A DNA stretch of 64,000 nucleotides from an uncultured Bacteroidota bacterium (GCA_902774395.1 CACYIK010000011.1:62001-126000), one strand, 5' to 3'; shown: positions 6,438 through 15,969, counted from the first letter of the stretch. Notes: generated from the sequence alone by a model not told the origin. Numbers and translations: made by a program.

Positions 6438-9149
6438 ATGAAAAAAGCATTAATGGCTCTTGGTTTTGCAATGTGCGCCACCCTCGCCGTTGCACAGACC
6501 ACACACCTGAAGGCTCAGGATGTGAAAAAGAACATCAAGATCAGCAATGCTGATGTGCAACGTTCGGTGGACTACAAGGCTTCCATCTTCAGCAAGGATG
6601 CCGGTCATGACACCATCACGACCATCACCTTCTCCAGCAACAGCGACGCTGTTACCGGATCGCTGGCCCCTACGGACAGAATCCAGGACACCCTGGTGGG
6701 CGCCTCGGCTCACGGTCTGACTGGTAGTGCCAACCTGTGGCGCCGCTATGCCAGCACCACCGCCTTCACCACCAACGTGGCTACCTACACTCCCGGTCTT
6801 GCCGGCAGCCAGGACAACTGGATGGTGGAAGACATCGCCACGGCTATGGCCGACTCCAATACCGGTACTCCCGATGACGGTTTCGTGATTATCTCCCTCA
6901 ACGAGCAGAACGAGCCTGGTGCCCCGATGAATGCCTGGGTCCAGCTGCCCACGGTGCAGAACACCGACCTCAACAACACCCAGACCATTGAGGTGGCCCT
7001 CACCCAGGACTACATCAAGTATTACGACCGTTGCTTTATCGACTACAAGTATAATGGCAACTGGTATACCCGTGAAATCAACCTCCCCGGCATCGACTGC
7101 GATGTGAACGCCGCTGGTATGTATCGTATCCGCTACGCCATGCCTATGCCGCTGGCTGAAGTGGCCAACATCGAGCTCCGTCTCCGTGCTTTTGCCAATC
7201 CCGCTGCCCGTCGCGTCAGCGCCTACGGTTACTACTGGGCTGTCGACAATGTGGCTATCATTCGTAACACCAATGAGCATGTGTGGAGCGTCAGCGACCG
7301 TTCCGCTACCTATTTTGACGGCTTCTATGGCATGATCCCCCAGGGCATGGAGGTTCCCGTGAGCTTCGGTATCAACGTCAACAACATCAGTTCTGGCAAC
7401 ATCACCAACGCCCGTGCTACCGTCTACACCAGCGAGGGCGACCCCACCAACTTCGAGGCCACCATCCCCGGTGACACCAAGACCATCCCCGCCGGTAATG
7501 TCATGACCGACTATCCCATCTACCTCAACGAGCGCGGTATGCTTGACGAGACCATCGGCGTTGACGAGAAATTCTATCAGAATGTCGCCGGTTATGAGGG
7601 CGGTTCCAATGTCTACTTCTCCGAGGGCGTTCCCACCGGCTTCCAGGGCCGCAGCCTTCCCACCGACCACAACGGTGAGAACCTCTTCACCGTCACCATG
7701 AGCGCCGACAACGGTCTGCAGCATGCGACCGACACCATGGCCTACACCGTCACTGGTAACATTCCTGCTGATGCTGCTACCCACCGTGTCGCCGGTTACC
7801 GCTGGGGCCGTGACAACGGTATCATCACCTCGCACACCACTCCTTTCAGATATGCCTTCTCTCATGACCTCGTCAGCGAGTCTGACGACGCCAACAGCCA
7901 CACCGCTGCCGGTTACACTGTGTATGTTCGTTTCGTTACTCCTTCCGTCATCCCCGAAACCAACGGCGAGCCTTGGGTCTTCCGTGGCCTCGAGCTGGTT
8001 CACTCCACCCGTGGTGTTGACCTCCGCAACAACAAGCCCGTGGGCGCTCAGTTGACTCCTGTTGTGTGCTACGAGCATGGTGAAGCAGGTGCGGATGCCG
8101 GTCTCGGCTGGCGTGGCATCGACGCCGGTGCCCTGCCCTACACTGTCGACGCCAACGACTTCGACATGGACGACACCATTGGTTACCGTCTCCCCGGTAG
8201 CACCTACAAATCCATCAACATCAAGTTCCCCGAGCAGGTTGCTATGGAGCCCAACACTGCTTACCTCTTCGGTTACAGACTTGAGAACGACGCCCAGTTC
8301 GCTCTGGCTTCGCAGTACCTCCGCTACCGCGACCCCGCCGATCCTCGTTACCTCAAGGCTCTCTCCACCACTGCCGATGCCCACTTCTATGGCACCCACC
8401 GTATGATTCCCGCCAATGTGCTCGATGTCTATGTCCAGGATCCCGTCGCCGGCCGCGCTATCAGCAGCTGGAATATCGACTACTTCCCCGTGGTTCGTCC
8501 CATCGTTGGACCCGCCGAGCAGGTTGTGTACAAATATGGTACTCTCAACTGCACCAACACCAGCGCTGATCACCAGAGCTCTTCGTTCATCTATGCTCCC
8601 GACAGCATCGGCTGCGGTGAGGAATTCTCCGTCCCCGAGGGTGGTTCCCGCGAAATGTATGTGCTGCCCGCTACCGACAACAGCTTCATCGACTCCATCA
8701 AGGTTAACGGTGTGAAGCTCGAAGAAGGCGACGCTTTCGGTCAGATGGAAGCCCACGAGTACAATGTGGTCGACGGCGAAGGTGACGATGAGGTCATCCG
8801 CCTGTATCGTAGCTACTACAGCTTCTCCCTGATTGAGAACGGTGCTCAGGACTACAACCTCGAGGTCTTCACCAGCTGGAAGGCTCTGGGTATCGACCCC
8901 GTCGCTCCCGAGGTGGGTCTTGCTCTCGCCCCCAACCCCGCCACTTCGACTGTTAAGCTGAACATTTCCGGTGTCACCGGTATGGTCAACTGCAACATCA
9001 TCGACATGAGCGGCCGCGTCGTTTACAACGCCAACATCAACGCCGAAGGCAGCCACATCATCAATGTGAACAACATGCCCGCCGGTGCTTACTTCGTGCG
9101 CGTCACCAACGACACCTTCAGCAAGATCGAGAAACTCATCATCAAGTAA
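6438..9149 (+). CDS. secreted protein with T9SS type A sorting domain
   Basis: A 903-residue protein. It begins with a signal peptide (MKKALMALGFAMCATLAVAQ) and ends in a typical type A C-terminal domain of about 75 residues (LALAPNPATSTVKLNISG through AGAYFVRVTNDTFSKIEKLI), so it is exported by the Sec and type IX systems and anchored at or released from the cell surface. The middle is a set of beta-rich modules with no catalytic motif that I recognise. Codon usage is strongly biased and the gene has its own promoter and terminator, which suggests high expression of a structural surface protein; that is inference. Confidence 0.85.
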   Translation: MKKALMALGFAMCATLAVAQTTHLKAQDVKKNIKISNADVQRSVDYKASIFSKDAGHDTITTITFSSNSDAVTGSLAPTDRIQDTLVGASAHGLTGSANLWRRYASTTAFTTNVATYTPGLAGSQDNWMVEDIATAMADSNTGTPDDGFVIISLNEQNEPGAPMNAWVQLPTVQNTDLNNTQTIEVALTQDYIKYYDRCFIDYKYNGNWYTREINLPGIDCDVNAAGMYRIRYAMPMPLAEVANIELRLRAFANPAARRVSAYGYYWAVDNVAIIRNTNEHVWSVSDRSATYFDGFYGMIPQGMEVPVSFGINVNNISSGNITNARATVYTSEGDPTNFEATIPGDTKTIPAGNVMTDYPIYLNERGMLDETIGVDEKFYQNVAGYEGGSNVYFSEGVPTGFQGRSLPTDHNGENLFTVTMSADNGLQHATDTMAYTVTGNIPADAATHRVAGYRWGRDNGIITSHTTPFRYAFSHDLVSESDDANSHTAAGYTVYVRFVTPSVIPETNGEPWVFRGLELVHSTRGVDLRNNKPVGAQLTPVVCYEHGEAGADAGLGWRGIDAGALPYTVDANDFDMDDTIGYRLPGSTYKSINIKFPEQVAMEPNTAYLFGYRLENDAQFALASQYLRYRDPADPRYLKALSTTADAHFYGTHRMIPANVLDVYVQDPVAGRAISSWNIDYFPVVRPIVGPAEQVVYKYGTLNCTNTSADHQSSSFIYAPDSIGCGEEFSVPEGGSREMYVLPATDNSFIDSIKVNGVKLEEGDAFGQMEAHEYNVVDGEGDDEVIRLYRSYYSFSLIENGAQDYNLEVFTSWKALGIDPVAPEVGLALAPNPATSTVKLNISGVTGMVNCNIIDMSGRVVYNANINAEGSHIINVNNMPAGAYFVRVTNDTFSKIEKLIIK

Positions 9150-9164
9150 GTTTCCGCTTGATAC

Positions 9165-9198
9165 AAAAAAAGGCTACCCGATTGGGTAGCCTTTTTTG
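9165..9198 (+). terminator. intrinsic terminator after the T9SS cargo gene
   Basis: A perfect stem AAAAAAAGGCTACCC / GGGTAGCCTTTTTT with loop GATT starts 15 bp after the stop codon and ends in a T run. The A run on the other side would also allow it to act on transcripts from the minus strand. Confidence 0.9.
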
Positions 9199-9210
9199 TT
9201 TTATAGGAGA

Positions 9211-9300
9211 AGCTAGGAAGTGCTAGGCTTTCCTAGGTTTTCCTAGGCGATCCTAGGTTCTCCTAGGCTTTCCTAGGGGTGCCTAGGGTTTCCTAGGTTT
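9211..9300. repeat. CTAGG array, nine copies at an exact 10-bp period
   Basis: CTAGG begins at 9213 and recurs every 10 bp through 9293, mostly as TCCTAGG followed by a variable two or three bases. The palindromic core puts TAG on both strands and the 10-bp step rotates it through all three frames. It sits between the 3' ends of the convergent T9SS cargo and yicC genes. A second array of the same kind is at 49410-49464. Confidence 0.9.
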
Positions 9301-10178
9301 TATAAAACGTTTCCGAGTTGCTCTTTTATCTTCTCTAGTTCGTCTTTCATCTCAACGACAATCTTCTGTATGCCTGCGTGGTTGGCCTTGGATCCGGTTG
9401 TGTTAATCTCGCGGCCCATTTCTTGGGCTACGAAGCCCAGTTTTTTGCCACAGGAGGGCTCGTTGGCCATGGTCTGGCGGAAATAGTCGATGTGTTTCTG
9501 AAGACGCACCTTCTCTTCGGTGATGTCGAGTTTCTCGAGGTAGTAGATGAGTTCCTGCTCGAAGCGGTTCTCGTCGACCTCCTTGACGGCAGCATCGGCC
9601 ATGTGGCGACGGATGCGCTCCTTGGCGGTGTCGATGCGCTCGCCTTCGAGGGTGGGAATCTGGCGCAGTTTCTGCTCGATGAGGTCGACATGGAGGTGGA
9701 AGTCTTTCTCGAGGACGCTGCCCTCGTGGCTGCGGAAGTCGTCGCAGAGGTCGATCGCGCGCTGCAGGTCGCCGCGTACCACGGCCCACTGGTCGTCGCT
9801 GACCTCGTTGTCGGAGGTGCCATTCCAGATGTCGCCCATGGTGACGAGGCTGTTGAAGAGTGCGGGACGGCTGTCGGCACTGTCGGCGCCGAGTTTCTCG
9901 GCAGCGGCGCAGAGCGCCTGGAAGCGTGCCTCTAGGAGGTCGCGGTTGAGTGAGGCCGCGGCGGCAGTGTCGCCAGCCTCCTCGGTGAGGTAGCACTCCA
10001 CCTTGCCGCGCTCCAGGCGGCCCAGCATCGAGCGGATCTCCAACTCACGGCTGCGATAGGCGGCGGGGACTTTCACAATGAGGTCGAGCTGCTTGCTGTT
10101 GAGGGTCTTGATCTCGATATTCAGTTTCTTGTCGCCAAGGAGACATTGCACCTTGGCATAACCGGTCATTGATTTCAT
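9300..10178 (-). CDS. yicC: YicC/YloC family endoribonuclease
   Basis: A 292-residue protein with the family N-terminus MKSMTGYAKVQ and the C-terminal DUF1732 block (EINTTGSKANHAGIQKIVVE, then MKDELEKIKEQLGNV). YicC-type proteins are stress-linked endoribonucleases that act with RNA degradation enzymes. Full length for the family. It lies 3 bp downstream of apbE on the same strand and its stop codon abuts the CTAGG array. Confidence 0.93.
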   Translation of the reverse strand: MKSMTGYAKVQCLLGDKKLNIEIKTLNSKQLDLIVKVPAAYRSRELEIRSMLGRLERGKVECYLTEEAGDTAAAASLNRDLLEARFQALCAAAEKLGADSADSRPALFNSLVTMGDIWNGTSDNEVSDDQWAVVRGDLQRAIDLCDDFRSHEGSVLEKDFHLHVDLIEQKLRQIPTLEGERIDTAKERIRRHMADAAVKEVDENRFEQELIYYLEKLDITEEKVRLQKHIDYFRQTMANEPSCGKKLGFVAQEMGREINTTGSKANHAGIQKIVVEMKDELEKIKEQLGNVL

Positions 10179-10181
10179 GTT

Positions 10182-11243
10182 TTATTGGTTGTTTTTTATT
10201 GTCAGTTGTTGGAAGGCGGGGGTGGCGTAGGTGGCGAGGGTTCCGCAGGAGTCGTAGATGAAGTATACGGCGGCGGTGCCGGGGCCGTCGGGATGGGCGT
10301 CGATGAAGGCTTTGCCACGCTCGAGGCCCATGACCATGTAGGCTGTGGCCATGGCGTCGGCGAGCCAGCACTCGCGCTCTACCACGGTGGCGCTGAGGAG
10401 GGTGTGCTGCACGGGGCGTCCCGTGGCGGGATCGATGGTGTGGGAGTAGCGCACGCCGTCGCGCTCGTAGTATTTGCGGTAGCTGCCCGAGGTGACGATG
10501 GCGCTGTCGTGGACGGCGATGGCGGTCTGCACCTGCCGTTCGCTGTAGCGGTCGGCGGCGGGACGCTCGATACCTACCGACCAGGGTCGGCCGTCGGGCT
10601 TGACGCCGTGGCTGACGACCTCGCCACCGATGTCGACGAGGTAGGAGGTGATGCCGCGAGCTTCGAGGTATTGCGCCACGAGGTCAGAGGCGTAGCCTTG
10701 GGCGATGGCGTTGAAGTCGAGTTCTGTGGCAGGGTTCTCCTTGCGGAGACGGAAGGTGCCGTCGACAGTGTCGACGGCTATCGTGGCGCGTGCGGCGCCA
10801 AGGAGACTGTCGAGGGTGGCGTCGTCGAGTTCCTCGCGCTGGCGGAAGCTGAAGCCCCAGGCCTGCACGAGGCGGCCGATGCGGCAGTCGAAGGCACCGT
10901 CGGTATAGCGCCGGATGCTGTCGGAATTGACCAGTAGGAAGTGGAGGACGTCATCAAGGCTGTCGGTGGCGTTGGCGTTGAGGCTCCGCAAGAGCGAGCT
11001 GTCGACCCAGAGGGATGCCGAGCGGTCGAAGGCGTCGAGGAGCGAGTCGATGCTGTGCTGCAGGTTGCGCTGCTGCTCGTCGTAGTATTTGATGCTGTAG
11101 TAGGTGCCTTGGGCTTTGCCCTCGAGAGCCACGAGGGTGGCTTGCCGCTGGCAGGAGGCCAGGAGGAGAAGGGCACAGGCGGCTATCAAAAAGCGTCCGG
11201 CACCGTGGTGCCGAACGCTTCTGTTTTTATAATGTATATTCAT
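10182..11243 (-). CDS. apbE: FAD:protein FMN transferase ApbE
   Basis: A 353-residue lipoprotein (signal with LLLASC, Cys31) of the ApbE family, which attaches FMN covalently to Thr of periplasmic redox proteins such as NqrB, NqrC and RnfG. Family motifs are GKAQGTYYSIKY near residue 42, DFNAIAQGYASDL around residue 174, VDIGGEVVSHG and DSAIVTSGSYRKYY, with the metal-binding SHTIDPATGRP segment. The start overlaps the stop of the upstream T9SS gene by one base (TAATG), so translation is probably coupled, an odd partnership. No Nqr or Rnf genes are in the window. Confidence 0.93.
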   Translation of the reverse strand: MNIHYKNRSVRHHGAGRFLIAACALLLLASCQRQATLVALEGKAQGTYYSIKYYDEQQRNLQHSIDSLLDAFDRSASLWVDSSLLRSLNANATDSLDDVLHFLLVNSDSIRRYTDGAFDCRIGRLVQAWGFSFRQREELDDATLDSLLGAARATIAVDTVDGTFRLRKENPATELDFNAIAQGYASDLVAQYLEARGITSYLVDIGGEVVSHGVKPDGRPWSVGIERPAADRYSERQVQTAIAVHDSAIVTSGSYRKYYERDGVRYSHTIDPATGRPVQHTLLSATVVERECWLADAMATAYMVMGLERGKAFIDAHPDGPGTAAVYFIYDSCGTLATYATPAFQQLTIKNNQ

Positions 11244-13213
11244 TATTTATTGACAATGAATTTGCGGGTGGTCTCGTTGCCGTTCTGGGAGACGATACGC
11301 AGGGTGTAGTTGCCGGCGACGAGGTTGCCGAGGTCGAGCTGGATGGCATCGGCATTGACGCTGCGGGCGATGACCTGCTGGCCAAGGGCATTGTAGACGG
11401 TCACCTCGCTGAGACCCTCAGCGCTCTCAAGGTTGAGGAAGCGGCTGGCGGGGTTGGGGTAGATGTTGACCTGGAGGGCGTCGATATCGTCGATACCCAG
11501 GTTGTAGGTGAGGGTGATCCAGTTGCTGCCAGTGCAGGTGTGGCTGTTGGCGTAGTGGGCGGTGGTCTCAAGACGCACGTCGGTGTTGTAGATGGGGTTG
11601 CCGGTGGGGGCGTCGACAACGAGGCTGTCGGCTTTGCCACGGGCGCCGGGGACGGCGTTGTCGTTGATGTACCACTGGTAGGTGACGTTGCCAGTGCCTT
11701 CATAGACGGCTCTCAGCGTGGTGGCCTCGAACTGTTCGCCGGTCTGGTCGAAGATGCCTTCGATGTGGGCCTGCGGGGTGGCGTTGACGGTGAGGTTGAG
11801 GCGGTTGATGGAGTCGCAGCCGTAGATGTTCTTGCTCTCGCTAGCAACCTCGACGACTTCACTCTCGGTGTAGACGTTGTTGTTGACAGGCCAGGTGAAA
11901 CGGTCGCAAGCCTTGACGGTGGTGTCATTATAGGAGCGTTTGTAGATGACGAGGTTCACGTGGACGATGGAGTCGTAGCAGTGCTCACCATCGGCGTAGG
12001 CGTGGCTGATGACAGTGCTGTCGATGTAGGTGATGTCGCTGTTGGGGTCGGCATCGAAGATGGTGGGAGCGTAGCGGGGAGTGGTATAGAAGGTGTTGTT
12101 GAACTTCAGGGTGAAGCGGTCGCAGGCGGTGTCGACGATGTCGGCGCGGTAGCGCTGCTCAGGCTGTTTGAGGGTGAGGTTAAGGGTGTAGTAGGTCTTG
12201 CACTTCTTGGAGTTGCTGTACTGCATCAGGGGGGTGCCATCGAGGGCGGTGTCGTAGGTGCCGTCCTGGGAGAAGACCACGGAGTGGCTGGTGGCGGAGG
12301 TGCCGGCGGCATTCATGGTGTGGTAGACGAAGGTGTAGTCGAAGCAGGTGTCGAGGATGGAGTTGAGCTCGCGGTACTGGGTGCTGTCGAAGCCAACGAT
12401 ATGGAGACCCACGATGCTGTCGCAGCCATAGGCGGTGCGGACGTTGTCGTAGACGGTCTGGCCCACGGTGGTGTATCTGTAGGTGCGGCCACCCCAGACA
12501 ATCTCGCAGCCACCGACGGTGTCGATGACGGTGGTGTCGCTATAGGACGGGGCGATGGTCAGGTGGACGGTGGTGTAGGTATGGCAGGTGGCGGTGCTGT
12601 CGTGGATGACGAAGGTGGTGTCGGTGGTGATGGTGTCGTTACCATGGATGTAGCGGTCGCAAGCCACGATAGTAGTGTCGATATTGGAGATGCCGCTGAA
12701 GTTGACTTTGAGGTTGACGATGCTGTCGCAGCCTTCAACGGAGGTAAAGGTCTTGGTGTGGATGTTGGTGTCGGTAATCGTCGTGCCCTGCCAGTTGTAG
12801 GAGCAGCCGGCGTTGACTATGGTGTTGGTGGTGTCGGGGTGGGGGACCGTCAGGTCGACATGGACCTTGACGAGGGTGTCGCACTGGTTGGCGACGCGGA
12901 CGGTATCCATATAGGTGCCGTTGACGACCCATCTCTTGTTGTTGTAGTTGGCGTAGCAGTAGCCGGTCAGCTCACGGGCGACGGCGGTGTCGATGAAAGT
13001 GTTCGACATGTGGAGGATGAGCACATGGGTGGCAGTGTCGGTGGTCAGGACGACAACGGTGTCCTGCGTGTAGGTAGCTCCGTTGGTGCTCCAAGTGTAG
13101 CTGCCGCAGATGGTGGTGTCGGTGAGGTACACATCGCCAGCCTTGTTCTGGCTGAAAGCCATAGGCACACATGCGATAGCCAAAAGCAGACTCAGAAATA
13201 CTTTTTTCATCAT
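11243..13213 (-). CDS. secreted CDSI-repeat protein with T9SS type A sorting domain
   Basis: A 656-residue protein with a signal peptide (MMKKVFLSLLLAIACVPMAFSQ; a start at the second Met is equally good) and a type A T9SS tail (IYPNPASRFLNLESAEG through AGNYTLRIVSQNGNE). The body has about eight modules of 60-80 residues, each ending in a CDSI or CDTL plus beta-strand motif (EGCDSIVNLKVNF, YGCDSIVGLHIV, YGCDSINRLNLTV), with paired Cys that may form disulphides. Such repeats are common in large Bacteroidota surface proteins and suggest adhesion. It is the first gene of the unit with apbE and yicC. Confidence 0.85.
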   Translation of the reverse strand: MMKKVFLSLLLAIACVPMAFSQNKAGDVYLTDTTICGSYTWSTNGATYTQDTVVVLTTDTATHVLILHMSNTFIDTAVARELTGYCYANYNNKRWVVNGTYMDTVRVANQCDTLVKVHVDLTVPHPDTTNTIVNAGCSYNWQGTTITDTNIHTKTFTSVEGCDSIVNLKVNFSGISNIDTTIVACDRYIHGNDTITTDTTFVIHDSTATCHTYTTVHLTIAPSYSDTTVIDTVGGCEIVWGGRTYRYTTVGQTVYDNVRTAYGCDSIVGLHIVGFDSTQYRELNSILDTCFDYTFVYHTMNAAGTSATSHSVVFSQDGTYDTALDGTPLMQYSNSKKCKTYYTLNLTLKQPEQRYRADIVDTACDRFTLKFNNTFYTTPRYAPTIFDADPNSDITYIDSTVISHAYADGEHCYDSIVHVNLVIYKRSYNDTTVKACDRFTWPVNNNVYTESEVVEVASESKNIYGCDSINRLNLTVNATPQAHIEGIFDQTGEQFEATTLRAVYEGTGNVTYQWYINDNAVPGARGKADSLVVDAPTGNPIYNTDVRLETTAHYANSHTCTGSNWITLTYNLGIDDIDALQVNIYPNPASRFLNLESAEGLSEVTVYNALGQQVIARSVNADAIQLDLGNLVAGNYTLRIVSQNGNETTRKFIVNK

Positions 13214-13321
13214 TTCGTTTGTATTTTTATTTATTATTATTCTTTATTTGTTTTTATAACTTTTTCTTGCCTAGTTATTTGCACCGACAAGAAAGCCGCT
13301 CTTTACGTGAAGAACAACATG

Positions 13322-13329
13322 CAAAGATA
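13322..13329 (-). promoter_or_regulatory. Bacteroidota -7 element
   Basis: On the minus strand this reads TATCTTTG followed by CA, about 110 bp upstream of the CDSI-repeat gene that starts at 13213. No clear -33 element. Confidence 0.5.
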
Positions 13330-13380
13330 ATACTTTTTTTTGGAATGTGGATAACTTTGATGGAAAAAATCTTCTTTTTT

Positions 13381-14811
13381 TTAAGATTTTAACACTAGTT
13401 CGGCAATGTTTTCCACATGTTGGGTGTGGGGGAACATGTCGACGGGCTGTATGCGTTTCACCTCGTAGCGTTCGGCGAGCAGTTGCAGGTCGCGGGCTTG
13501 AGTGGCGGGGTTGCAGCTGACATAGACTATCTTGCGTGGCGCCGTGGCGAGGAGCTGTGCGACGACTTTCTCGTGCATGCCTGCCCGGGGAGGGTCGGTG
13601 ACCACCACGTCGGGCCTGCCGTTGGCGGCGATGAACTCTTCAGTGAGTACCTGCGCCATGTCGCCAGCATAGAAGGCGGTGTTGTCGAAACCGTTGCGCA
13701 GGGCGTTGGCTTTGGCGTCGGCGATGGCCTCTTCGACATATTCGATACCGACTACGCGGCGGCATTTGTCGGCCAAGAAGAGGGCGATGGTGCCGGTGCC
13801 GGTGTAGAGGTCGTAGAGGGTGTCGCCGGGCTGCAGCTCGGCGAGTTCGGCGACGAAGCTGTAAAGGCGTTGCGCCTGGGCCGAGTTGGTCTGGTAGAAC
13901 GACTTGGGGTTGATGATGAAGTGCAGGTTGCGGCTGCCTTGGTAGCCCTCCATGCACTCTTCTATGTGGTCGCTGCCGCGATAGGTGACGACGTCGAGGT
14001 CGCCATAGGAGTCGTTGAACTTGGTGTTCACTATATACTGCAACGAGGTAATCTGGGGGAAGCGCTCGACCAACATATCGAGCAGTGGGAAGAGACGTGC
14101 AGTGTCGTCCTGTGCCACGATGACGATGACCATCCACTGGCCTGTGGAGGTATTGCGGACGACGAGGTTGCGGAGGAAGCCCGTGTGGTTGCGGATGTCG
14201 TAGTAGTCGAGATCATGCTCCTCTGCATATTGGCGAACGGCGAGGCGCAGGTCATTGCTGGGGTCGGCTTGCAGGGCGCAGTGCTCGATGTTGAGTACTT
14301 TGTCGAAGAGCTGCGGGATGTGGAATCCCAGGGCGCCGTGGGCGGGCAGTGGGGCTCCCGAGGCAATCTCCTCGGCGGTACGCCAGGCCTTGGTAGAGAA
14401 GGTGAATTCCAGTTTGTTGCGGTAGTAGTAGATGTTTTCGGAGCCGCAGATGGGACGCATGCCCGAGCAGTCGACATTGCCGAGACGCTCGAGGTTGTCG
14501 CGCACCTGGCGCTGCTTGGCTTCGAGTTGTGCTGGATAGCTCATGGTCTGCCACTTGCAGCCGCCGCAGACCCCGAAGTGGGGACAGCGCGCCTCCACGC
14601 GGAGGTCGGAGAGGCTGTGGAATTTTACGGCACGCCCTTCGGCGTAGTGCTTCTTTTTTTTATAGAGCTGGATGTCGACGACGTCGCCGGGGACGACAAA
14701 AGGCACAAAGACTACTAGCCCGTCGACGCGGGCCACCGCCATGCCTTCGGCACCGGCATCGGCCACGGTCACCTGCTCAAGCAGCGGCAATTCTTTGTTT
14801 CTTCTTCCCAT
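13381..14811 (-). CDS. rlmD: 23S rRNA (uracil-C5)-methyltransferase, RlmD type
   Basis: A 476-residue protein with an N-terminal TRAM domain (about 10-70), an iron-sulphur cysteine group (Cys76, Cys82, Cys85 in CPHFGVCGGCKWQ), a SAM-binding motif (DLYTGTGTIALFLADK) and the catalytic cysteine in VYVSCNPATQARDL. It methylates uracil C5 in RNA, most likely 23S rRNA U1939. Bacteroidota enzymes of this group can also act on U747 or on tRNA, so the exact site is uncertain. It follows rpmH on the same strand but is separated from it by a terminator. Confidence 0.9.
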   Translation of the reverse strand: MGRRNKELPLLEQVTVADAGAEGMAVARVDGLVVFVPFVVPGDVVDIQLYKKKKHYAEGRAVKFHSLSDLRVEARCPHFGVCGGCKWQTMSYPAQLEAKQRQVRDNLERLGNVDCSGMRPICGSENIYYYRNKLEFTFSTKAWRTAEEIASGAPLPAHGALGFHIPQLFDKVLNIEHCALQADPSNDLRLAVRQYAEEHDLDYYDIRNHTGFLRNLVVRNTSTGQWMVIVIVAQDDTARLFPLLDMLVERFPQITSLQYIVNTKFNDSYGDLDVVTYRGSDHIEECMEGYQGSRNLHFIINPKSFYQTNSAQAQRLYSFVAELAELQPGDTLYDLYTGTGTIALFLADKCRRVVGIEYVEEAIADAKANALRNGFDNTAFYAGDMAQVLTEEFIAANGRPDVVVTDPPRAGMHEKVVAQLLATAPRKIVYVSCNPATQARDLQLLAERYEVKRIQPVDMFPHTQHVENIAELVLKS

Positions 14812-14851
14812 GAGAAAAGGGTTTTAAAGGAAAATATGGGGTTGATACAAA

Positions 14852-14880
14852 AAAAAGAAGTATCCTCAATACTTCTTTTT
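14852..14880 (-). terminator. intrinsic terminator after rpmH
   Basis: A stem AAAAAGAAGTAT / ATACTTCTTTTT with loop CCTCA; on the minus strand it is followed by a U run. It lies between the rpmH stop (14924) and the rlmD start (14811). Confidence 0.85.
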
Positions 14881-14923
14881 CCTTGCAATGCCGTTCAAGT
14901 CTCCATTGTGATTGGAGGACCTG

Positions 14924-15070
14924 TTATCTCTCGTCAGAAACGGTCAGTCTCTTTCTGCCTTTTCTGCGGCGTGCGGCCAGCACTTTTCTACCGTTGGCGG
15001 TAGACATTCTCTTGCGGAAACCGTGCTTGTTTGCTCTTTTTCTCAGTGACGGTTGAAATGTTCTTTTCAT
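14924..15070 (-). CDS. rpmH: 50S ribosomal protein L34
   Basis: A 48-residue basic protein, [18 protein letters not shown] through [11 protein letters not shown], with the invariant L34 N-terminus and the [19 protein letters not shown] core. The start is the ATG at 15068-15070; a longer reading upstream adds AT-rich residues that do not belong to L34. It has its own promoter element about 50 bp upstream and a terminator 44 bp downstream, so it is likely a single-gene transcript. Confidence 0.97.
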   Translation of the reverse strand: MKRTFQPSLRKRANKHGFRKRMSTANGRKVLAARRRKGRKRLTVSDER

Positions 15071-15119
15071 CTCTTTATATGTTTTATTTTTTGTTCTTTT
15101 TTCGTCAAATTTGAGTGTG

Positions 15120-15127
15120 CAAAAGTA
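15120..15127 (-). promoter_or_regulatory. Bacteroidota -7 element of rpmH
   Basis: On the minus strand TACTTTTG followed by CA, 50 bp upstream of the rpmH start. No convincing -33 TTTG at the usual spacing. Confidence 0.55.
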
Positions 15128-15253
15128 CACAATTTTTTTGGATTGTTGATAAAAAAATATTTCCATAAAATCTTTTTTCGGTATAAATTACTGATAATCA
15201 AATATGTCTAAGATAAAAATAAATTCTTTTTCCGCTGTTTGAAAAATTATTTG

Positions 15254-15261
15254 TACATTTG
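15254..15261 (+). promoter_or_regulatory. Bacteroidota -7 element of the secG unit
   Basis: TACATTTG followed by CA, about 80 bp upstream of the gene that starts at 15344. It would drive that gene, secG and the helicase. Confidence 0.55.
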
Positions 15262-15343
15262 CAAATCCATTTTTCGATGTGAAAAGATGTTAAATGGACA
15301 TAAATTGAGAAGAGAAAACAACGAATAAAACAGAGCTGCCGCT

Positions 15344-15940
15344 ATGGACAAAAAACAGTTTGTAGAGATGGTGTCGAAGCCGCGTGCGTTTACCTCGCAG
15401 GACCGTGGGTGGCTGAAGGCCATGCTGTCGAAATACCCCTATTCTTCGGTAGTGGGCACCTTGGCGCTGTTGGCCGACCATGTGCATGGCTTCGCTTCTG
15501 CCGAGGAACGTCGTGCAGTGGCCCTTTCGGTGTGCAATCCCGCTGTCCTCGACGGCCTGCTGGCCTCTGCCACGGTAGGCACGGCACAGGTGGCCGACGA
15601 CCCCTCTTACGACATACTCAACGAGATCAATACCTATCAGGAGGTCTCCTTCAAGACCGCTCCGAAGAGCGTCATTTTGTCGAAATTCCTTCAGGTGGGT
15701 CCCGAAAATGACAACGCCCAGGCGCCTGAAGAGGTCCAGAAGAAAGACTACAGTGATAAAAAAAGCCTCACTGCGAATGTGTCGCTAGGTACTGAGACTC
15801 TTGCTGTTATACTTGAGAAACAAGGGCGTTACGACAAGGCGCTGGCGATTTATAAGAATTTATTGTCGAATAATCCCGAAAAAAGTAGTATTTTTGCACC
15901 CCGAATCCAGAAGTTGGAATCGCTGTTAAATAGTAAATAA
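15344..15940 (+). CDS. TPR-like protein upstream of secG, function unknown
   Basis: A 198-residue cytoplasmic-looking protein without signal peptide. The N-terminal half is helical (FTSQDRGWLKAMLSKYPYSS); the C-terminal 60 residues carry one clear TPR (SLGTETLAVILEKQGRYDKA, then LAIYKNLLSNNPEKS). Such proteins directly upstream of secG recur in Bacteroidota, but no function is known to me. A role with the Sec machinery would be inferred from context only. It is 29 bp from secG, and both should be in one transcript. Confidence 0.75.
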   Translation: MDKKQFVEMVSKPRAFTSQDRGWLKAMLSKYPYSSVVGTLALLADHVHGFASAEERRAVALSVCNPAVLDGLLASATVGTAQVADDPSYDILNEINTYQEVSFKTAPKSVILSKFLQVGPENDNAQAPEEVQKKDYSDKKSLTANVSLGTETLAVILEKQGRYDKALAIYKNLLSNNPEKSSIFAPRIQKLESLLNSK

Positions 15941-15969
15941 TAAATAGATAGCTATATAAATAAAAAGAG

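Noticed and set aside
6450..9056. 868-codon open frame on the minus strand opposite the T9SS cargo gene
   Set aside because: It mirrors the codon structure of the plus-strand gene, is Gly/Val/Asp-rich without domains, and the plus-strand product has a signal peptide and sorting domain.
9211..9300. CRISPR array
   Set aside because: The period is 10 bp with no spacers of useful length and no cas genes; the same holds for the other arrays.
11540..13330. 596-codon open frame opposite the CDSI-repeat gene
   Set aside because: Antisense shadow of a repeat protein; no start context or domain.
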